NCBI GenBank assembly: GCA_015484715.1
Contig: WFUY01000188.1
Coordinates: 1-5,001, forward strand
Reading direction: 5' to 3'
Source: Thermoflexales bacterium
GTDB taxonomy: Bacteria; Chloroflexota; Anaerolineae; S140-20
Length of the DNA: 5,001 nucleotides
This document shows positions 1 through 5,001 of the stretch, in pieces (position 1 is the first letter of the stretch; every line of letters starts with the position of its first letter). Made by a program: the position numbers and the translations under genes. The notes under the pieces are model-generated. The model had not been told where the DNA came from. It saw only the letters and a program-made list of their open reading frames with translations, and ran no database searches.

Positions 1-69
1 CATTCGTGGACGGCTAGTCTCCCTATCTCCAAAGATATGGGTAATCACCGCAGATCACAGGAAGCCCTG

Positions 70-98
70 TTGTGTTGTTGGAGGACTTGAGGTACAAT
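70..98 (+). promoter_or_regulatory. Candidate sigma70-like promoter for the HD-phosphohydrolase/regulator operon
   Basis: A TACAAT hexamer at 93-98 differs from the -10 consensus TATAAT at one position. Exactly 17 nt upstream lies TTGTGT (70-75), which keeps the important TTG of the -35 box but is otherwise weak. Transcription would start near 104-106 and give a leader of about 140 nt before the start codon at 243. The surrounding 1-100 stretch is visibly less GC-rich than the coding DNA, which fits a promoter. The call rests on sequence alone. Confidence 0.45.
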
Positions 99-103
99 CT
101 GGA

Positions 104-211
104 GCAGGGGAAGTTCCCTCGTGCCCCTGCCCGATGCACTGTCCGGGGGGGGCGGCGGATCGTGAGTCCGCCGGGAAGAAGAAGGAACAAACAGCCCGGT
201 TCGTACCGGGC
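104..211 (+). other. Structured 5' leader with three consecutive 7-bp hairpins
   Basis: Three perfect inverted repeats lie in series between the candidate promoter and the Shine-Dalgarno. Hairpin 1 pairs GCAGGGG (104-110) with CCCCTGC (124-130) around a 13-nt loop. Hairpin 2 pairs CGGCGGA (153-159) with TCCGCCG (167-173) around a 7-nt loop. Hairpin 3 pairs GCCCGGT (194-200) with ACCGGGC (205-211) around a TCGT tetraloop. An eight-G run (145-152) precedes hairpin 2 and a purine-rich linker (about 174-190) separates hairpins 2 and 3. None is followed by a U-tract, so they do not look like intrinsic terminators. I recognise no known riboswitch or RNA family. It could be a cis-regulatory leader, a small RNA, or chance pairing in GC-rich DNA. 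Confidence 0.35.
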
Positions 212-224
212 CTACCTGCCCTCT

Positions 225-230
225 AGGAGG
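225..230 (+). promoter_or_regulatory. Shine-Dalgarno AGGAGG for the HD-domain gene
   Basis: A full AGGAGG lies 12 nt before the ATG at 243, a slightly long but workable spacing. It decides the start at 243 over the in-frame ATG at 72, which would add 57 low-complexity residues unlike an HD protein N-terminus. Part of the site can pair locally (CCTC at 220-223 with GAGG at 227-230 across a TAG loop), so it may be weakly occluded. Confidence 0.6.
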
Positions 231-242
231 TCTGTCCTGGCA

Positions 243-842
243 ATGATCACCGTTGACGAGGCCCGGCGGTACTACGTCGGCGACGACCGCTCCCACGACT
301 TCGACCACGTGCTGCGGGTCCTCCGGCTGGCCGAGCGGATCGGGCGGGCCGAGGGGGCCGATATGGAGGTCCTGAGAGCCGCCGTGCTCCTGCACGATCT
401 GGCGGCGGCGGTGGATCGGGAGAACCACCACCGGATCGCAGCCCAGAAGGCCCGCGAGATCCTGCGCGGGCATCCGCCGGAGCGGGTAGAGGCCGTTGCC
501 CACGCCATCCTGGCCCACCGCTTCCGCGCACCGCCGGAGCCGGCCACGCTGGAGGCCCAGGTCCTCTTCGATGCCGACAGCCTCGACGCCCTCGGGGCCA
601 TCGGCATCGCCCGCGCCTACGCCTACGGAGCGCTCCAGGGGCAGCGCCTCTGGGCTCCCGTCCCTCCCGACTACCGGGAAGGGGAGGGCGAGCACACCCC
701 CGTTCACGAGTTCGTCATCAAGCTCTCCCGGATCAAGGAACGCCTCTACACGCCCACAGCCCGCGCCATCGCCGTGGAGCGGGACGCCTTTATGCGGGCC
801 TTCTTCGCCCGCCTGGAGGCCGAGGTCCAGGGGATCACCTGA
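243..842 (+). CDS. HD-domain metal-dependent phosphohydrolase (YedJ-like, uncharacterised substrate)
   Basis: This 199-residue cytoplasmic protein has the H...HD...D signature of the HD superfamily, whose members use bound divalent metal to hydrolyse phosphate esters, often of nucleotides. Visible residues are H18 and H22 in 'RSHDFDHVLRV', the H51-D52 pair in 'AVLLHDLA', further His at H87 and H92 in 'HAILAHRF', and an Asp-rich helix 'FDADSLDALG' with D112 as the likely distal metal ligand. The order and the length of roughly 200 residues fit the single-domain YedJ-type group. There is no signal peptide or membrane segment. The start is chosen from the AGGAGG at 225-230 and from homology-like sequence beginning directly after it. 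The stop lies 16 nt before the regulator's ATG, so the two genes are probably cotranscribed. The substrate is unknown. The family call is firm, the subgroup less so. Confidence 0.88.
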   Translation: MITVDEARRYYVGDDRSHDFDHVLRVLRLAERIGRAEGADMEVLRAAVLLHDLAAAVDRENHHRIAAQKAREILRGHPPERVEAVAHAILAHRFRAPPEPATLEAQVLFDADSLDALGAIGIARAYAYGALQGQRLWAPVPPDYREGEGEHTPVHEFVIKLSRIKERLYTPTARAIAVERDAFMRAFFARLEAEVQGIT

Positions 843-844
843 TC
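833..844. other. Short inverted repeat across the HD-gene stop codon
   Basis: GATCA (833-837) and TGATC (840-844) form an inverted repeat around a CC centre, and GATCAC also recurs directly at 833-838 and 841-846. It spans the HD gene's stop codon and sits 15 nt before the regulator's ATG. It might be an operator or a translational element, but arms of five bases also arise readily by chance. Confidence 0.15.
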
Positions 845-858
845 ACATCCTGACCACC

Positions 859-3800
859 ATGGCCCGTCACCAGCCCACCGCCACCATCCTTCCCAGGCCC
901 CGCCTCTTGGACCTCTTAGGGCGGGGGTTGAGCTGCCGCCTGGTTCTGGCCGTCGCCCCGGCCGGCTACGGCAAGACGGTTCTGTTGGACCAGTGGAGAG
1001 CTCAGGTTGTGGAGGGGGGTGGGGTTCAGAGCGTTTGGCTCTCTTTGGATGAGCGGGATGCCGACCTCCCTCACTTCCTGCGCTCCCTCTACGACGCTTT
1101 GGCCCCCTCTATCCCGGCCCTCGCCGAGGGGCGGGAGTCCCTGCCGATCGGCTCTTCCTCCGACGGAAAGGTCCTCCTTCTTCCTCTCCTCGACGCTCTG
1201 ATCTCGTTGGACACCCCGCTCCTCCTGGTCCTGGACGATGTCCACACCATCGAGGCGGGGGCGGAGTCGTTGCAGTTCCTGGACCGCTTACTGGTTCGGG
1301 CGTCGCCCTACCTGCACCTGGCCTTGGCCGCCCGTCGGGAGCCTCCGCTCTCTGCTATCCCCCGTCTGCGCGTTCAGGGGCAGGTGGTCGAGGTGACCGC
1401 GGCCGACCTCTGTTTCACGACCGACGAGGTGGTGGCCCTCTTCCGTGAGGTCCATCAACTGGAGCTCCCCCTTTCCCTCCTGCGCGAGGTGGCGACGTGG
1501 ACCGAGGGCTGGGCGGTGGCGCTGGAGCTGGCCCGGCAGTTCGTCACCCGCCACGGCGTCGAGAGCGCTGCTCAGGCGCTGCGCCTCTCCCCCACCGGGG
1601 ATGCCCGCCACCTCTACGACTACCTGGCCCGCGTCGTCCTGGAGGGTCAGCCGGAGACGCTGCGCACCTTCCTGCGCCGCACGGCCATCCTGGAGCGGTT
1701 GGAGCCGGCCCTCTGCGATGCGCTGTTGGGCCGGGACGATGCGGCGGCTCTCCTGGCCCGCTTGGAACGTTCCGGCCTCTTCACCTTCCCTGTGGACGCC
1801 GGTCGCACCGCCTATCGCTACCACACCCTCTTCCGAGAGTTCCTCCGGCGCCGCCTCCTGGAGGAGGAGGGGCGCACCGTCGTCCGGCAACTCCACCGCC
1901 GGGCGGCTGCCTGGCTCCTGGAGCGAGGCGATGACGAACGCGCCGTTGTTCACCTGCTGGAAGCCGAAGACTACGAAGCCGCCGCCGAGCTGATCCGCCC
2001 CTTGGCCAAGCGGCTGTTTGCCACCAGCCGTTACCAGAGGCTGGAGGGCTGGCTAGAACGGTTTCCCCCATCCTTTGCAACGGCCCATCCTTGGCTCCTC
2101 CTGATACGGGCCGAACTGGCCTTCGCCCGCGGTGAGGACGGCGTGGCCGAGCATCTCTACCGGCAAGCCGAGCCCCTTCTCCGGGATCGGGAGGACACAG
2201 CGGGCCTCTACTCCTTGTACTACGGCTTGGCGGCGATTGCCGGGGCGAAGCATGGCGATTTCGCCGCTGCCGAGACCTTGGCCCGGCGGGCGCTGACCTA
2301 CGCGCCGGCCGACGATGACGCCGCCGCCGCCCTGGGCAAGATCGCCCAAGCCCGGTACATCACGCAGGGAGCTATCCCCGAAGTTTTTGACCTCCTGGAC
2401 CAGGCGTTGGAACGGGCAGCGAGGGCTCACAACCCCCTGAGACGCGCTTCCCTCCTGGTGCTCAAAGGGGGGGCGCTTTCCAACCGGGGGGATTTCATCG
2501 CCGCCCTGGAGACCTGGCACGCGGCTCTAGACCTGATGGAAGCCTACGGCAACCGCCATCACCAGATCGCCGTCCTCGAAAACGCAGCTTACCATCACTA
2601 CCTGCTCGGTCAACTGGACCGGGCGGAGGCCCTGGTGCGCCGTGCCCTGGAGTTGGCCCGCCTCCTGGACCGCCAGGTTCTCTACGGCCACGGACTCAAC
2701 ATCCTGGGGATCATCCATCGCGCTCGGGGGAGGCTGGAGGAGGCTCAGCGGTGTCACCGGGAGGCGCTGACCATCCAGCAGAGGCTAAACATCAAGTACG
2801 AGCTTGCTCCTACCTTTGCTTTCCTGGCCCTGTTGGCCCGACGGCGGGGGCAACTGGATGAAGCCCTGCGCCTGGGTGAAGAAGCGCTGAATCACTACGA
2901 ACGCATGGACAACGCCTTCGAGCGCAGCGCTTGGTTGATTGAGATGGGGGCCATCCATCTGGCGCGGGAGGAGGACGCTGAAGCTGAGGCAATGTGGAGG
3001 GAGGCCGAGCGGGCCATCGTCTCCGCCGGAGCCCGTTACGAACAAGCCCAGCTCCACTTCTACCAGGCCGTGCTGGCCCATCACCGGAGGGATGACGAGG
3101 CGCTGGCAGAGCACCTGGGACAGGCGATGGCCTTGGCCCACCATTACGAGCACGGTGATCCCCCTCGCTGCCTCTACTTCTTCCTCGAGGAGGCGGCCTG
3201 GACCATCCCCTTGATGGTCCACGCTTTGCGCCGAGGATTGGTGCCGGAGTGCGCGGACTGCCTCCTGGGCCAGCTGGGCCGCCTGGCCTTCGACACGGTT
3301 CTTCCCCTCTTACGCGATCCCGCCCCCCACGTCCGTGCTCGTGCTGCCCACCTGCTGGGTCGGCTGGGAGAGGTGAGCGCCCTCACCCCTCTGGCCGCCC
3401 GCCGCAACGATCCCGACGCCGGCGTTCGTCAGGCCGTCGAAGAGGCCCTGGGGCGGTTGCTGTCCCTGCCGCCGGAGCCCCTGCGGGTTCAGACGCTGGG
3501 GGGCTTCCGCCTCTGGCGGGGCGACCGGGAGATCGTCCGCTGGCCTCGGCGCAGCGCCCGTGACGTCTTCCTCCTCCTGTTGGAGCAGGCCCCCCGGCCG
3601 GTGCCCAAAGAACGGTTGATGGAGTGGCTCTGGCCCGACAGCCCGCCGGACAAGGCGGCTCAGAACCTCCGCCGGGCCATCGCCGACCTGCGTCGCACGC
3701 TGGAGCCGGAGCTGCCGGCGGGCTTCCCCTCCCGCTATGTGGCGACAGGGGACGAGACCTACGCCCTCCGCCTGCCCGAAGGGTCCTGGGTGGACGGCAT

Positions 3801-4224
3801 CGCCTTTGAGAAGGCGCTGAGCCGGGCGCGGACGCGGTCGGGGGAAGAGGCCATCGCCGCCCTGGAAGCGGCCCTCGCCCTCTACGGCGGGGAGTACCTG
3901 CCCGAGCTGCCCTATGAGGAGTGGGTCCTCTTCCGGCGAGAACGGCTGCGGGAACGGTATCGGGAGGGGCTGCTGGCGTTGGGCCGGCACTACGAGAAGG
4001 CCGGTCGCTGGCAAGAGGTGATGGAGGTGGCCCGGCGGACGCTGGAGGAGGACTCCTGGAGCGAGGAGGCGACCCTGCTGCTGATGCGGGCGTATGGGGC
4101 GATGGGGGATCTGCCGGCAGCCCTGCGAGCTTACGAATCCCTGCGGGAGCGGCTGCGGCGCGATCTGGACCTTCCCCCCTGCGAGGAATTGACCGCCCTG
4201 TATCGGCGTCTCCGCCGGCGCTGA
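859..4224 (+). CDS. MalT-type STAND ATPase/TPR regulator fused to SARP winged helix and BTAD
   Basis: This predicted 1121-residue signal-integrating transcription factor begins with a MalT-like P-loop NTPase (about 1-240): Walker A 'APAGYGKT' (33-40), Walker B 'LLLVLDD' (121-127) and the family segment around 'LALAARREPPLSAIPRLR' (154-171). A winged-helix segment follows (about 268-333), ending in 'YRYHTLFREFLRRRL'. A long TPR-like helical solenoid spans about 410-780; clear units lie near 571-605, 614-647 and 652-690. A short HEAT-like pair follows (about 806-865, 'DPAPHVRARAAHLLGRLG'). The output end has an OmpR/PhoB-type SARP winged helix (about 875-965, with 'LGGF' and 'AAQNLRRAIADLRRTLEP') and a BTAD (about 978-1118). 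In known STAND regulators, ligand on the sensor domain drives ATP-dependent oligomerisation. The MalT C-terminus is LuxR-type; here it is replaced by SARP/BTAD. The ATG at 859 is chosen because 'ILPRPRLLDLL' right after it matches the usual family N-terminus; it has no convincing Shine-Dalgarno, so coupling to the HD gene 16 nt upstream is likely. Ligand and targets are unknown. Confidence 0.9.
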   Translation: MARHQPTATILPRPRLLDLLGRGLSCRLVLAVAPAGYGKTVLLDQWRAQVVEGGGVQSVWLSLDERDADLPHFLRSLYDALAPSIPALAEGRESLPIGSSSDGKVLLLPLLDALISLDTPLLLVLDDVHTIEAGAESLQFLDRLLVRASPYLHLALAARREPPLSAIPRLRVQGQVVEVTAADLCFTTDEVVALFREVHQLELPLSLLREVATWTEGWAVALELARQFVTRHGVESAAQALRLSPTGDARHLYDYLARVVLEGQPETLRTFLRRTAILERLEPALCDALLGRDDAAALLARLERSGLFTFPVDAGRTAYRYHTLFREFLRRRLLEEEGRTVVRQLHRRAAAWLLERGDDERAVVHLLEAEDYEAAAELIRPLAKRLFATSRYQRLEGWLERFPPSFATAHPWLLLIRAELAFARGEDGVAEHLYRQAEPLLRDREDTAGLYSLYYGLAAIAGAKHGDFAAAETLARRALTYAPADDDAAAALGKIAQARYITQGAIPEVFDLLDQALERAARAHNPLRRASLLVLKGGALSNRGDFIAALETWHAALDLMEAYGNRHHQIAVLENAAYHHYLLGQLDRAEALVRRALELARLLDRQVLYGHGLNILGIIHRARGRLEEAQRCHREALTIQQRLNIKYELAPTFAFLALLARRRGQLDEALRLGEEALNHYERMDNAFERSAWLIEMGAIHLAREEDAEAEAMWREAERAIVSAGARYEQAQLHFYQAVLAHHRRDDEALAEHLGQAMALAHHYEHGDPPRCLYFFLEEAAWTIPLMVHALRRGLVPECADCLLGQLGRLAFDTVLPLLRDPAPHVRARAAHLLGRLGEVSALTPLAARRNDPDAGVRQAVEEALGRLLSLPPEPLRVQTLGGFRLWRGDREIVRWPRRSARDVFLLLLEQAPRPVPKERLMEWLWPDSPPDKAAQNLRRAIADLRRTLEPELPAGFPSRYVATGDETYALRLPEGSWVDGIAFEKALSRARTRSGEEAIAALEAALALYGGEYLPELPYEEWVLFRRERLRERYREGLLALGRHYEKAGRWQEVMEVARRTLEEDSWSEEATLLLMRAYGAMGDLPAALRAYESLRERLRRDLDLPPCEELTALYRRLRRR

Positions 4225-4259
4225 ACGCCGCCATCCCAGGGTGGGTTGCAGGCTGTGCG

Positions 4260-4293
4260 TTGTCATCCCCTTGTCACACCACCGGTGTATGCT
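4260..4293 (+). promoter_or_regulatory. Candidate SARP-type operator (two direct heptamers) and -10 box
   Basis: TTGTCAT (4260-4266) and TTGTCAC (4271-4277) are direct repeats identical at six of seven positions. They are separated by the 4-nt spacer CCCC, giving an 11-bp period. TATGCT (4288-4293) follows 10 nt after the second heptamer and could be a -10 box. SARP regulators such as ActII-ORF4, DnrI and AfsR are known to bind direct heptamers with 4-bp spacers, the downstream one about 8 bp before the -10. The gene directly upstream encodes a SARP/BTAD regulator, and the site would drive the small gene at 4340. Neither TTGTCA stands at normal -35 spacing (gaps of 22 and 11 nt), as expected for an activator-dependent promoter. 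Two copies in a short region could be coincidence. Confidence 0.35.
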
Positions 4294-4327
4294 GGGGAGC
4301 AGAAGGTGTGGTGGGGCCAGTCTTCCG

Positions 4328-4336
4328 AGAGGGGGG
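4328..4336 (+). promoter_or_regulatory. Purine-rich ribosome binding site for the 66-residue gene
   Basis: AGAGGGGGG ends 3 nt before the ATG at 4340, with its best anti-SD match (GAGG) about 8 nt upstream. It favours this ATG over an in-frame ATG at 4241, which would lie upstream of the proposed promoter elements and add 33 unrelated residues. Confidence 0.45.
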
Positions 4337-4339
4337 ATT

Positions 4340-4540
4340 ATGCAAGGCCACGAAACGTTCATCCTAACGATCTTCCACGACCCGGCGCGAAGTTCGGACC
4401 TGCGAGGCCGCTTGCGCCACGTCACCAGCGGCCAAGAGATCACTTTCGTAGACCTGAACGAACTGGTCCGGCTGCTGCGCCAGTTTGTGGTTAAGGAAGT
4501 TGAGCAAGAGGAGGGAGAGAACAATGAGACACAGGCGTAG
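4340..4540 (+). CDS. Small conserved-looking protein of unknown function (66 aa)
   Basis: The 66-residue product has a compact core: 'ETFILTIFHDP', a 'LRGRLRHVTSGQEITF' segment, then 'DLNELVRLLRQFV', ending in an acidic, polar tail (EVEQEEGENNETQA). From recollection this pattern (hydrophobic strand, Asp/Glu-Pro, R-G-x-x-x-H-V-x-S-G, aromatic strand, D/S-L-x-E-L helix) matches short proteins of unknown function common in Chloroflexota; I cannot verify that here. There is no signal peptide, membrane segment or catalytic motif, so a cytoplasmic location is likely. The gene has its own purine-rich RBS, and its last 17 nt overlap the following secreted-protein gene in another frame, implying translational coupling. 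Its function is unknown; a regulatory or adaptor role for the neighbouring gene is speculation. The strand order suggests a small beta-alpha fold. Confidence 0.7.
   Translation: MQGHETFILTIFHDPARSSDLRGRLRHVTSGQEITFVDLNELVRLLRQFVVKEVEQEEGENNETQA
4508..4519 (+). promoter_or_regulatory. Shine-Dalgarno inside the small gene for the overlapping subtilase-like gene
   Basis: GAGGAGGGAGAG includes a perfect AGGAGG at 4509-4514, nine nt before the ATG at 4524. It lies within the 3' coding end of the small gene, where it encodes part of the Glu-rich tail, so the two genes share this DNA. It supports 4524 as a true start despite the 17-nt overlap. Confidence 0.75.
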
Positions 4541-5001
4541 CCCTCTGGTAGTGTTTCTCGTCCTGGGTGCTCTGATCGTGGGGCTGGTGTTGCTTCCCCT
4601 GCCGAATCGGGCGGCTTCATCGCCGACGCCACCCCAGATCCGTCTGCGCTATGCGACCTTTGACCCGTTGGAGGAGGAACCTCCCCTTCCTGCCGGACAG
4701 CGGCTGAGCGTGCAGGCCGACCGTCCGGCTACCTACCTGGTCCAGTTCACCGGCCCGGTGCGCGATGTATGGAAGAGGCAGGTCGAGAGAGTGGGGGCCC
4801 GTCTCTACGGATACATCCCCGACCACGCTTTCCTCGCCCGGATGACGCCGGCGGTGGCAGAGCAGGTGCGTTCTCTCCCCTTTGTCCGTTGGGTAGGGCT
4901 CTATCACCCTGCCTATCGGCTGGCGGAGGAGTTGCAAGGGGTAGGGAGCAAGTTGCAAGTTGCAAGGGGCAAGTTGCAAGTTGCAAGGGGCAAGTTGCAA
5001 G
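4524..5001 (+). CDS. Secreted subtilase-like protein, N-terminal part (cut by window edge)
   Basis: The visible 159 residues have no stop and continue past the right edge. An n-region 'MRHRRS' is followed by a hydrophobic stretch (about 8-26) and a plausible signal peptidase site near 30-32 ('NRAAS'), so export is predicted. After a Pro-rich linker, residues 71-132 ('YLVQFTGPVRDVWKRQV', 'GARLYGYIPDHAFLARM', 'AEQVRSLPFVRWVGLYHPAY') resemble the N-terminal propeptide/inhibitor-like domain that precedes the catalytic domain in S8 (subtilisin/kexin) peptidases of Chloroflexota and similar bacteria. No catalytic Asp/His/Ser motif is visible, as that part would lie outside the window; a non-peptidase protein sharing this domain is possible. 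From residue 138 the frame enters a tandem repeat read as KLQVARG units. The start is fixed by AGGAGG at 4509-4514, and the gene overlaps the upstream small gene by 17 nt. Confidence 0.78.
   Translation, partial: MRHRRSPLVVFLVLGALIVGLVLLPLPNRAASSPTPPQIRLRYATFDPLEEEPPLPAGQRLSVQADRPATYLVQFTGPVRDVWKRQVERVGARLYGYIPDHAFLARMTPAVAEQVRSLPFVRWVGLYHPAYRLAEELQGVGSKLQVARGKLQVARGKLQ
4931..5001. repeat. Nested 7-bp/21-bp tandem repeat array, continuing past the window
   Basis: The period is 21 bp, made of three heptamers: GCAAGTT, GCAAGTT and GCAAGGG. Full units occupy 4948-4968 and 4969-4989 and are identical; a third starts at 4990 and is cut by the edge after 12 nt. A degenerate partial unit (GTTGCAAGGG, then GTAGGGA) at 4931-4947 looks like the array's origin. 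There are no unique spacers, so this is not a CRISPR array. It lies inside the secreted-protein reading frame, where 21 bp equals seven codons and yields KLQVARG repeats. From recollection, dispersed TTGCAAG-type heptamer arrays occur in several bacterial genomes, mostly between genes; the opposite strand reads as the familiar 'LQLATCN'-like spurious peptides. Confidence 0.92.

Larger units (their letters stand above)
4225..4339. other. Intergenic region between the regulator and the small-protein/subtilase pair
   Basis: This 115-nt gap contains the candidate SARP operator and -10 hexamer listed separately, plus an 8-bp palindrome CACCGGTG at 4280-4287 immediately before the -10. No intrinsic terminator is visible: the only GC-rich hairpin near the regulator's end (CGGCG 4216-4220 with CGCCG 4226-4230) lacks a U-tract. 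Read-through from the upstream operon therefore cannot be excluded. Confidence 0.6.

Noticed and set aside
194..211. tRNA T-arm-like hairpin containing GGTTCG
   Set aside because: The loop inside the 5-bp CCCGG/CCGGG stem is 6 nt rather than the canonical 7, and no acceptor, D or anticodon arms can be built around it.
2..223. Open + strand frame of 73 codons over the leader, possibly the tail of an upstream gene
   Set aside because: It has no recognisable domain, and it overlaps the promoter and hairpins. An open frame of this length is unremarkable in GC-rich DNA.
45..707. 220-residue open frame on the minus strand over the HD gene
   Set aside because: It lies antisense to a clear HD-domain gene, is rich in Gly, Pro, Arg and Val from the GC-rich codons opposite, and has no recognisable domain or RBS.
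496..858. N-terminal extension of the regulator's frame across the HD gene
   Set aside because: The extra 121 residues are Ser/Pro/Arg low-complexity shadow of the HD gene. The family's normal N-terminus begins right after the ATG at 859.
4216..4230. Possible terminator hairpin at the regulator's stop codon
   Set aside because: The stem is only 5 bp (CGGCG/CGCCG) and no T-tract follows, so it does not qualify as an intrinsic terminator.
3310..4632. 440-residue open frame on the minus strand over the SARP/BTAD end and the downstream genes
   Set aside because: It is antisense to several well-supported + strand genes and the intergenic region. Its composition (Gln, Pro, Gly, Leu-rich) is typical of a shadow frame in high-GC DNA and it shows no motif.
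4931..5001. CRISPR array
   Set aside because: Units are 21 bp, contiguous and without spacers, and decompose into 7-bp subunits; it is a simple tandem repeat.

Overview
This is a high-GC bacterial window with all supported genes on the + strand. It most resembles Chloroflexota (Anaerolineae or a related thermophilic lineage). Three things point there: a very large MalT-type ATPase fused to a SARP/BTAD output module, a secreted subtilase-type N-terminus with a 'PFVRWVGLYHPAYRL' segment, and a GCAAGTT heptamer tandem repeat. This placement is inference from family recollection, not a database result.

Layout. Positions 1-242 hold no recognisable gene. They contain a plausible sigma70-like promoter (TTGTGT-17 nt-TACAAT, 70-98), then a leader of about 140 nt with three consecutive perfect 7-bp hairpins and a Shine-Dalgarno (225-230). 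Positions 243-842 encode a 199-residue HD-domain phosphohydrolase. After a 16-nt gap, 859-4224 encode a 1121-residue regulator: STAND/MalT-type P-loop ATPase, winged helix, long TPR-like solenoid, a short HEAT-like segment, an OmpR/SARP-type winged helix and a BTAD. The close spacing suggests one operon.

Positions 4225-4339 form a 115-nt intergenic region. It carries two TTGTCA-containing heptamers spaced 4 bp apart (11-bp period) upstream of a TATGCT hexamer, the arrangement known for SARP operators. Next come a 66-residue small protein (4340-4540) and, overlapping it by 17 nt, the 5' part of a secreted subtilase-like protein (4524 to beyond the right edge). That gene runs into an array of 7-bp units organised in 21-bp periods, which is translated in frame as KLQVARG repeats.

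Working model (inference): the HD enzyme and the regulator form one transcription unit. The regulator may act on the adjacent small-protein/subtilase pair through the direct-repeat operator. The right end is cut by the window, so the subtilase catalytic domain and the full repeat array cannot be seen.
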